From assembly GCA_001247695.2 (NCBI GenBank), contig LGRX02003657.1, positions 1 through 26,996 on the forward strand: a stretch of 26,996 bases of DNA, written 5' to 3'. The notes beneath the pieces are model-generated. The model saw nothing but the letters and a program-made list of their open reading frames with translations. It ran no database searches and was not told the DNA's origin. This document shows, piece after piece, positions 15,556 through 22,917 of this stretch (position 1 is the first letter of the stretch; each line of letters starts with the position of its first letter). Source of the stretch: Cymbomonas tetramitiformis. Taxonomy: Eukaryota; Chlorophyta; Pyramimonadophyceae; Pyramimonadales; Pyramimonadaceae. Both the position numbers and the translations under genes were made by a program.

Positions 15556-16390
15556 ATGGAGAAGGGGGCAGCGACAGGTGCAGCGCAGCCAGACGACAGG
15601 GAGTTGCCACTGGACGAGATGCCAGACGGGGTGGTCGACAGCTCCACAGCCAGGTGTGCAGCTGCTGCTTGCGTGAGCGACCTGGGGGTGGTCGACTTCA
15701 GTGAGCACGGACACGTGCGTGCGGGCACCATTCAGACCCGCGCCTATGCCGCTTTGAGGATGAAGATGAAGCACCACCTGACCGAGGAGCAGACTCTGCT
15801 AATGGCACAGGTGCAGCCGATATGCAAGCTGGAGAACGCCACTCTCCATGAGGGCTTGGCGCTGGTGTCCTCTGGGGGTGAGCTGATGCTCTACCGGGTG
15901 ATTCTCATGGACACTGGTGCCAACTGCAACATCATCTCCATCGCCGTTGTTAGGCGACTTGGGCTCACGGTCTACGAGGCTGGCACTGGAGCCAAGGTCA
16001 CCAGGTGTGACAACAGCCCCACCAAGTTCACTCACTACTGTCACGTGGACGTCATACTGGCAGCAGGCACGCCGCATTGATATGACGCTTCATCGGCTTC
16101 ATGCCTTCGTGGCATTTGAGCGAGACAACTCTTGGGATCTGCTGGTGGGCACCGGGCCATTGAAGAACTCCCTCATGATCGACATCAAGCTCGGGAGTGG
16201 CGTGGCTGTGTCCCATGCGCCCTCAGTCTTGGGCATGGACACCCAGGTGATTCTTCCCCTGGTGGATATGACGCCACCTAAGCGCCCCAGCAGTGTCAGG
16301 CGAGTGGACCCGATCGTTTGCCTAACGACAGAGATCTTTGGTCCAGATCTGGTGTACGGATGGCCAGAGCACCATCCTTCCTGTATGTGA
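15556..16390 (+). pseudogene. Retroelement aspartic protease, frameshifted
   Basis: The active-site motif MDTGANCNIIS (around 15907-15939) matches the DTGA(N/S) signature of retropepsins, preceded by a hydrophobic strand (LYRVIL) and followed by AVVRRLGLTVY. The ORF stops at 16078-16080. The family continues in the adjacent frame from about 16075, where WDLLVGTGPLKNSL provides the second hydrophobic-hydrophobic-Gly strand typical of retropepsin C-termini. The second frame stops at 16388-16390. One frameshift therefore splits the domain. In intact elements this enzyme cleaves Gag-Pol. Confidence 0.75.
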
Positions 16391-17237
16391 AGAGGAAGGG
16401 AGGGTCGCTGCCTCCGGGCTTCGCTCTGAGCACATCGATGACATACACGCGTCTCCTATACGGTCGCGTTCTCCGTCACCAGAGCCTGGGGAGCTCGCAG
16501 GCGCACAAGGACTGCGACAACGAGCCCACTTCTGGAGGTGTCCCGTGGACGCGCTCCGGAAGAGTGCGTTACCATCACTGGCAAGCAATTGGCAGGAGGA
16601 GTCGGAGCGCATGCTCGGGAGCATCTGTGCGAACCCGCTCCCTTGGGAAGGCTGCAGAGTGAAGCTTTGGGACAACCGTGCGGACATCGTCAGTGGCCCG
16701 TACAGGTGGAAGAACCAAAGGTTGTGCAAAGACAAGAACGACACCGCGCGGCTGTGCTGTATTGTCAAGCATCATGACCTGACAGAGAGACCTTCCCTGG
16801 AACACGTCCCTGTGGAGTTTGCCCGATGTGGTGAGCAGAAATGGGTGAGGGAAGACCAACTGAAGTGGCCCAACTGGCTGGGCATCGATCAGAAGATGCA
16901 CCAGAACGAGGAGGATGACGAGTGGATGTTCATGGACAGTTACACTACCCACATACCGTCCAACAAGCGGGATGTCGTCTACCCCAGGCGGACTGGTCCG
17001 ATGATCGACAACAGCCGGCTGAGGATGCTACAGGACAAGGTGAAGGAGCTGCAGAAGTATCCCAGTGGTGAGGTCATCGGCATCCTCATGTGGGATTTGA
17101 GCAAGCGCGTCTTCTGCGTTCAGCCCGAGTCAGCCACTCAGTACATCGATCTGATGGAGTCCACGTTAGGGGGGCCTCCTTCCGATGCAGGGACCGACGT
17201 GGGCATGGTCACCGCCTCAAGCCCCATCTGGAACCAG
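16391..17237 (+). pseudogene. Unassigned retroelement pol region between protease and RT
   Basis: A frame open from 16338 to 17444 gives soluble, charged sequence with many Trp and acidic residues (WVREDQLKWPNWLGID, EEDDEWMFMD, YPSGEVIGILMWDLSKRVF). It overlaps the end of the protease region and runs into the inserted element at 17238, so the true sequence ends there. No domain is recognised. It could be an element-specific linker or an insertion ahead of RT. Confidence 0.4.
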
Positions 17238-17520
17238 GGAAGATATCTTACCCCGATTGGCCGGCCCCGGGCCGAACTGAGTCGCCAAAATGAGGCCCGG
17301 GCCGAAGAGGGACCGAAAGAGAAATTGCTTTGGGGCCGAACCAATTTGGCGCAAATTTCTAAAAATTTGATGAAAATTTTGCGATTTTTGCATTTTCCCA
17401 TACTTAAGATTAAAATTTTCGCGCCTGCGGCGGGCATTTTGTAGTTCGGACCGGGCGGGCCGAAGACGGGCCGAAAGAATTTTTGATTTGGGGCCGTACC
17501 AGCTCAACGGAAGATATCTT
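17238..17520. mobile_element. ~283 bp MITE-like insertion bounded by GGAAGATATCTT
   Basis: The 12-mer GGAAGATATCTT occurs at 17238-17249 and 17509-17520. Because it contains the palindrome AAGATATCTT, it can be either a target duplication or short terminal inverted repeats. The 259 bp between has a GC-rich rim with several GGGCCGAA words (also GGCCCGGGCC) and an AT-rich core (17350-17420). Its composition contrasts sharply with the surrounding pol sequence, and it has no coding capacity beyond chance frames. Confidence 0.6.
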
Positions 17521-17529
17521 CCCTGTCTG

Positions 17530-18193
17530 TGCCTATTCTAAAAATATTACGGTGGGTATACCCACCGTAACGCCAAACTTTGCAAGCTCGTACCGACCGC
17601 ACAAGTAGGTTGCGGGGGTTAAACATATGGATTTTCTGTGACTCAAGAGGTTGATTAAAGGACAGAAAACTTAATTTACACGACTCCGATAAGTTTTGGG
17701 CACATTACACAACCTTGAAGTTGGGGAAATAACGGTGGGTAGAAAACTTCGCTTACGGTGGGTATACCCATTCAACTCTATTTGCAGACTTCTGCAGCTT
17801 GGTATAACATCAATATACTTATTTTTCGATATGTACTTTGATTTTGGTATATAACCGACGTACTTTTTGGTACAATATGTGCTGCCACCTCGCAGACCTC
17901 CGACACTTGCACATTCAAAATCAGGTACTATGCACACCAAATATACTATATACACCGTGCATTCCGATGATATTAGGGTTTGGGTATTTGGGTTCGTTTG
18001 GCCCGTTATCAAGTCATTTCTGGCGCATGTGGAGGCTCCATAGAGATTCACGGGAGTGTCTAGAACAAGGTGGTCACTGGTGACATGCCGTGATTCGCAG
18101 CCAATCATCGGTAATTATTGATACCCTTCGGGTGGGTATACCCACCGTAAGCACCTCTTACGGTGGGTATACCCACCCTTCGTAGAATAGGCA
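17530..18193. mobile_element. ~664 bp terminal-inverted-repeat element with internal palindromes
   Basis: It starts TGCCTATTCTA (17530-17540) and ends with the exact inverse TAGAATAGGCA (18183-18193), flanked by TCTG on both sides (17526-17529 and 18194-18197), consistent with a 4 bp target duplication. Just inside each end lies the palindrome GGTGGGTATACCCACC. It is perfect and extended to 24 bp at 17547-17570, and occurs in two copies at the right end (18131-18146 and 18162-18177), with partial copies near 17733 and 17757. There is no transposase, so this is a non-autonomous DNA element inserted in the retroelement. Confidence 0.75.
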
Positions 18194-18197
18194 TCTG

Positions 18198-19314
18198 GAA
18201 CGCCACCTCTATCCCCATCTGGGACACCATCGCCGTCCCCGTCATGCTCCTCAGTGGGCTCAGATTGGCAGGCTGTCGAGGCGGCCACGAGGGTGAGGGA
18301 AGCGTCCGCCCAATCATCACGGACCTGGTTGACCGCTGACCAGGCGAAGGAGTTGCAGTCCCATAGCGACGTCACAGTGTTCATCAAACAAAGTCACCAG
18401 ACTTGCTGGGGGCCGTTAAGCTGGCCTTCGACGATTTGGTCCAATTTGGTGGTGAGGGTCGACGGGCGCATACCTGTGTGATGATGCTGGGCACGCACAT
18501 GACTTTCCGGTCCGCGCACGTGCTTCGTTGCAGGGAGAGTCCAACCGCCAAGCCTGTGTACTACATCTTCGAGGATGGCGAACGTGTGATATCTGACAGA
18601 GCTCAGTTCGCAGAGTCATATCTCATGGACGAGGATCGCAAGTTCACGCTGCTGAGGTATGTGACCAATGAAAGGGCCGCTCCATGGGTGCGACCGGCGC
18701 TCAAGCTGCTGGAAGAGCGCCTTCGCCCACCTTCTGCGGTCGGGGCACGAGCACTTCGCGCTCGGGTGGCAGAGAGGCCAGAGCATATGGACAGGGATGA
18801 AGAGCACCCTATGGCTAGTACCCGACATTTTAGTCCTTCCCAAAGGACTAGGCGGAAATGCACATAACTCCTTGAATATTGGGCCCTACCCTGTGCTTGG
18901 AAAAATCATTTGGGACCCGGGCAAGGTGCCTAGCTGGCCGTGGACATGCCCGTACACGGTGCTGTGCCATCCACACGGGTCGCTTGGGGTGCAGCGCCTT
19001 GCACTTCCTGGGAGTCCCAGCAGTCGTCGCGACAGTGGGAGCCGGGCTGGGAGGCCAACGTCGCAGAGCAGGATGAAGTCTTGCCTTACACCGTGTTGGA
19101 CGAGATCCAGCCTTTGGGCAAGACGACTGTGACCAAAGACGAGGCTGCTTGGCTCGACACCGAGCTCAATGCCACGTTTGGAGGCCATCCTGACTTCAAG
19201 GAGGAACATTGGGAAGAGATGCCTGCTGTCCTTCGCAGATGCAAGGGCACCTTCGCCAACCCCCCTCACGACTTGACAGGGTACAAGGGCAAGGCAGTGC
19301 ACAACACGTTCTCA
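18198..19314 (+). pseudogene. Retroelement pol sequence upstream of RT, frame-broken
   Basis: Coding-like sequence resumes after the inserted element. A frame open at 18403-18867 reads plausible protein (PVYYIFEDGERVISDRAQFA, RKFTLLRYV), and a frame at 18940-19536 reads DEIQPLGKTTVTKDEAAWLD and then a segment ahead of RT (FGGHPDFKEEHWEEMPAVL, GKAVHNTFSIP). That last segment sits where the N-terminal extension of Ty3/gypsy RT lies. No separate domain is recognised and the frames do not join without shifts. Confidence 0.45.
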
Positions 19315-19691
19315 ATCCCATCAATCCCGTCAAGGACGAGTCCAAGGCCGTTTACCAAAAGCCGAGGAAGTACAGCCCTGGCGAGCAGGAGATCATTGAT
19401 ATCCACTGCAAGGAGTTGCTGGACTACGGTTTCATCGAGCCTGCAGCCAAGCACTGCAAGCATGCGAGTAACGTCGTGGTGGCTGGCAAGAAGGATCACG
19501 AGACTGGTTTGTGGACCCAGACGCGCTTCTGCGTAGATCTCAGGGGTATCAATCGACACTCTCTCAAGGATAACACCCTGCCTCATCGACCAGAGGAGCT
19601 TTATCAGAAGGTGGCGAAGGCAAGGTTCAAGACGACGCTGGATGCCACCAAGGCCAAGTTCCAGTTCTTAGGTTCTCTGGTTCCTTCTTAG
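19315..19691 (+). pseudogene. Reverse transcriptase, N-terminal (fingers) part only
   Basis: Recognisable Ty3/gypsy RT features appear in order: VYQKPRKYSPGEQEIIDIH, then ELLDYGFIEPA, NVVVAGKKD, the strand RFCVDLRGIN, and ARFKTTLDATKA, which holds the first catalytic Asp region. The frame then enters a 33 bp tandem duplication and stops at 19689-19691. The YxDD palm motif, thumb and RNase H are not found downstream. A short YQGTTVM-like fragment occurs near 19740 in another frame and may be the next RT block before the similarity is lost. Confidence 0.85.
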
Positions 19692-19722
19692 TTCCAGTTC
19701 TTAGGTTCTCTGGTTCCTTCTT
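19657..19722 (+). repeat. 33 bp exact tandem duplication at the RT breakpoint
   Basis: Copies at 19657-19689 and 19690-19722 begin AGTTCCAGTTCTTAGG and end GGTTCCTTCTT. The duplication introduces the stop codon that ends the RT frame. It lies exactly where RT similarity fades. Confidence 0.9.
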
Positions 19723-19805
19723 GATCATTGCTTGCCTACCGCTACCAGGGCACCACTGTCATGGAGAAGGGTGCCGCTTGGAGTCTAAAGCGGGTCTTCA
19801 GTCTT

Positions 19806-20780
19806 GCGGATGCGTAGATGTCAGAAAAGTTGTCGCAGCAGGGGCGCTGGTACAGGGTTTGCTTCCACCACTCGCGACGGTATCTCTCTGGGGCTGGAGT
19901 CACGGCCAGACTGCTGGTCAAAGCGCTATTTGGGAGCGAGTTCCCGGCTGCTGGTGTCCGTATTGGTGGTGTTGGAGGGTTCTGGGCGGTCCTATGGGGT
20001 CTAAGGGGAAGGAATTTGGTGGTGGGGGCTGCTGGAGTGGGGTTTAAGGTTGACTAAAAATAGAGTAAAACTGCTGTTTTTGGCTGTTTTTGGTCATTTT
20101 GAGGCTCTATAAACTAAGGTATGAGGCTTTCTGGGCTACTGTAGACCGGGGAAACCCATTAGGGTGCTACCTGACGGTCGTTTGTGGCCCTAGGCTGACT
20201 TTGAGTTTAAGATCGGAAAACGAATGCTCAGTTTTATGAGCCTGTTTGAGCCCCCATACTTAAGGAACGGTTATACTGCCTTTTCGTGACGTTTGGGGTC
20301 GTTGCTTAGATTACTTCTTCGGGGGAAAATGACGTTTTAGACGTAAAAATTGCGCCCAAGTTCCCCAAAGCTCAGCTCCTCCCCTGCAGTATACCGTAAG
20401 TTACGCACAGGCCGTGTTGAGTTGCGCGGAGTCACACTCATACGTACACGCTATTGATACCAAATGTGCCCGGGGCACTACGACATATACTCGGAATGAT
20501 GTTTTTGATTGAACGTGCAAAGGTACACAATTCTATTTTATAATATACTGGATCAGGGTCAGATTGAGGTGCAAACGATAGTTTCGGTTCCGAGTTCTGA
20601 AGGCCAAGCACTTCTCAAGTGCTCTACTTATTCACTCGTAACTCGGGCTGCAGGGTCAACCACCCGGCCACCCGATGTCACACCACGGCCCAACGTTCGA
20701 TTCCTGATCCGATTTCATTTCTAATTCCGGTTCATCATTCTCGATTCAGATGTCACATCGACGGGCTGTCACGATGACCG
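19806..20780. other. Non-coding stretch after the retroelement; nothing recognised
   Basis: 19860-20050 is G-rich with GGTGG/GGGG words, producing low-complexity Gly/Val/Leu frames. From 20050 the sequence is AT-richer with no ORF of note. No 3' LTR copy of the leader or LTR region was found here. An ORF at 20509-20724 has no recognisable domain. Confidence 0.5.
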
Positions 20781-21000
20781 TCATACAGTACTATCATACT
20801 ACTGTACTGTCATACTGTCATACTGTCATACCCCAGACATCTGATACTCGATTTCATCGTCTTTCTGATCCCGATGCGAACCCGACCATCCCCAGAGGGT
20901 CTGACTAAGTACCACGATGACTACCCCACAGTACTATCATGCTACTATAGTGTCATACTGTCATACTGTCATAATGTCATACTGTCATACCCCGGACATC
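20781..21000. repeat. Two CATACTGT arrays within a diverged ~145 bp duplication
   Basis: Arrays of the octamer-like word CATACTGT lie at 20781-20832 and 20930-20992. Each is preceded by CAGTACTATCAT and followed by ACCCC(A/G)GACATC, so the larger block was duplicated and the arrays then diverged in number and sequence. Confidence 0.8.
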
Positions 21001-21984
21001 ATATACTCATTCTCATCGTGATTTCAAGCCCAATTTCACTGTCATCGTGTCAATCCCAGATTACTCCCGATGACCCACACATACACACACAGATATATCG
21101 GCTCACGCTGTGCCTCCGGGCACATCCAGTCTTCCACCTTTGTTTCACAAGTCCTCTCTGATGCTCTATTGGCTATGGTTGCTGGACAACCCTTTCCATT
21201 TGGAGAGCAATTCCTACACTGCGTCGGTGATCGCCGCGTTCACCCAGCTTGTGCGTGCGAGTGTGGTGGATATTTACACTCCACTTCCACATCGCGTTGT
21301 CCTTCGACCATAACTGGTCGGGGCTGCTCGATCTGTCTGCCTGCGAACTGTTGGGTCCCTGAGGCAACAGGCGTAACACGGCCGGAAACACGCTATGCCG
21401 CATGTTCCACTTGATGGCTAGCCGATTCCAATCGTTAGGCTGACGGAACTCCAAGCGAGGTGACGATGGGGTGGTTTCATACGGCTGGATCGTGCCCGTA
21501 CACGAGTTATATTGATGCGAATCCCGTTGCCATTGAACGCGAGTCGCTGATTGCGTATTCCGTTGAAGCAATCCAGAGGTCCAAATCTGCTTATTGATTA
21601 TATGCTGTTGAGTAGCTGCGTCTTATATACTGCGTATCTGCGTCCTAACATGAAAAAAAGCCGCCCGGCGCAAGCCAGGCTTGCGCCAGAAAATTACAGA
21701 GTTTTTTGGGGATAATTACGGGAGCTCAAAACAAGACGTGTAGGGGTTATTAGATCCCGGCCGAAGGCCCCCATGTAGATTACGGGATCACCGTGCAGGA
21801 TTACGACATTGGGAAGGGCTTGCGCCAAAAGTTGCATAGGAGATTTTCGGTTTGCGCCAAAAATTGCATTTTATCTAGATAGGAGTTGCTTAGCCTCCTA
21901 GCTGCCTAGCTGTTTAGCTGCGCAGCATGCGTTACACTGCGTGCTTCGTGCGCGCAGCTTGTTCATAGCTTTGAGGTGGGCAGA
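21001..21984. other. Repeat-containing spacer; no gene recognised
   Basis: Frames at 21070-21571 on both strands are open but resemble no family, although the minus strand would be the place for the rest of the integrase remnant at 21985. 21660-21870 contains three TTGCGCCA(A/G)A words. The remainder is unremarkable. Confidence 0.4.
21667..21687. repeat. Perfect inverted repeat (hairpin)
   Basis: GGCGCAAGCC and GGCTTGCGCC are exact inverse copies separated by one A, so a 9 bp stem with a 3 nt loop can form. The right arm's TTGCGCCA word recurs at about 21819 and 21851, each followed by AAA. It is not followed by a T-run, and a bacterial-type terminator makes no sense here. Confidence 0.7.
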
Positions 21985-22362
21985 CTAGGGGTGATGATCG
22001 CTACCTGTATCCCTATCATACGCTGCGACTCCATGTACATGGCGTCTTGAAATCGCGGGTCCCGATCGAACACTATCTTCATGGGGGTTCCGTGCAGTCG
22101 CCACACGCACGGTGCCCATTATTGTACACGATGAACGCACCACTGTTTCAGTTGATCTGTCGTCGTATACGTTATGAGCGTTTGTGTACGAGTGCAGCCC
22201 TGTTGGTACGCGCGCTTGTCGAGGTTGGGTTTGCTGACAAGGGACGCAGGTCTTGACCCACTTAGTGACGCTCAGGTGCGCGTGACAACTGGCACCCCTG
22301 CTGATCCTGAGATTGCGGTGACTGATGATGACCGTACGATGTTTATAGATTTGTTTGGTTAA
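21985..22362 (-). pseudogene. Retroelement integrase remnant
   Basis: On the minus strand, VKTCVPCQQTQ (about 22230-22262) resembles the C-x2-C half of the HHCC zinc domain of Ty3/gypsy integrases, followed by the linker to the core. In another frame, LHGTPMKIVFDRDPRFQD (about 22050-22100) matches the core block around the second catalytic Asp (xSDRDPRF), then IGIQVAIITP matches the strand that follows. The YHPQTDGQ-type block with the catalytic Glu is not visible downstream. At least one frameshift and an in-frame stop separate the two parts. It is antisense to the gag-PR-RT element, so it belongs to a second insertion or an inverted piece. Confidence 0.7.
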
Positions 22363-22499
22363 CCAATGAAAGTCGAGACGAGTATTTGCTTTGTGAACTT
22401 TGACTGGTTGGACAATGAACGAATTCAGTGTCTCCGATTCTTCTAGACGTAGACTGTAAAGGTTGCGCAATCATCCTCAGTGCATCTTGGCGGCCGGAA

Positions 22500-22524
22500 G
22501 CCTGTGCGCGTTAATATTACAGGC
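22500..22524 (+). other. Stem-loop holding the nonanucleotide TAATATTAC
   Basis: A 6 bp perfect stem GCCTGT/ACAGGC encloses a 13 nt loop. The word TAATATTAC (22512-22520) spans the loop and the first two bases of the right arm. This nonanucleotide within a stem-loop is the rolling-circle origin signature of geminiviruses and other CRESS-DNA replicons. Here the stem is short and no Rep gene is seen nearby, so chance is possible. Confidence 0.3.
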
Positions 22525-22644
22525 GGATATGAGCAGTGTCTTGTTTTTATGATTTTAGGACTACGTTTTCACGATGACTTCTAGGTCTATGTGTTTTATA
22601 TTTCTATTTTTTACAGATCATCACCAGCAGAAATAATTGTACAT

Positions 22645-22917
22645 TTATTCGTTTCTTATTTTCGCAACTTTGTTCAGACCTTTGAATGATTTGTTTTTAA
22701 AATCAATAAAGCAGACATGGTAACTTACTGCTTTCCCTTCACCTGTGATGCGTACCTTTGCAAAACTGTTCAACCTTCCAGCTACGTGTACCCAAGAATG
22801 CAATGGTACATGAGCAATGGATGCGGTATATATATTTTTATATGATCTCCATCTATAGCTTACATTGTAAGGAGTAGACAACTCTGTACCTGATCTATAC
22901 ATATATGTTGCTTTCTT
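22645..22917 (-). CDS. Alternative last exon or separate small ORF (90 residues)
   Basis: An acceptor TTTTCAG ends at 22918 and the following frame is open to a stop at 22645-22647. It joins in phase with the repeat-tail exon ending at 23201, so it competes with the shorter last exon (22930-22895, QQFSEESNIYV). The product is basic and aromatic (YNVSYRWRSYKNIYTA, WVHVAGRLNSFAKVRITG, YHVCFIDFKNKSFKGL), has a strand-rich look, and differs in AT content from the rest of the gene. No family is recognised. It may be an old mobile-element fragment. Confidence 0.35.
   Translation of the reverse strand, partial: KKATYMYRSGTELSTPYNVSYRWRSYKNIYTASIAHVPLHSWVHVAGRLNSFAKVRITGEGKAVSYHVCFIDFKNKSFKGLNKVAKIRNE

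Larger units (their letters stand above)
11250..19805 (+). mobile_element. Decayed Ty3/gypsy-like LTR retroelement, 3' truncated
   Basis: Order along the + strand: possible 5' LTR (about 11253-11650), long leader with hairpin array (to 13204), gag, zinc knuckle, aspartic protease, an unassigned stretch, and the reverse-transcriptase N-terminal part. The gag-PR-RT order with PR before RT fits Ty3/gypsy and related elements. The coding frame changes at least four times (near 14600, 15070, 16075 and 19315). RT ends before the palm motif, RNase H and integrase are missing on this strand, and no 3' LTR was found. Two other elements interrupt it at 17238-17520 and 17530-18193. The LTR call rests only on TGTCC...TCACA ends and position, and is weak. 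Confidence 0.75.

Noticed and set aside
17138..17507. Minus-strand ORFs in the GGGCCGAA-rich block
   Set aside because: They lie mostly within a small non-autonomous insertion and have biased composition.
22047..22362. + strand ORFs over the integrase remnant
   Set aside because: The minus strand carries recognisable integrase blocks; the + frames resemble nothing.
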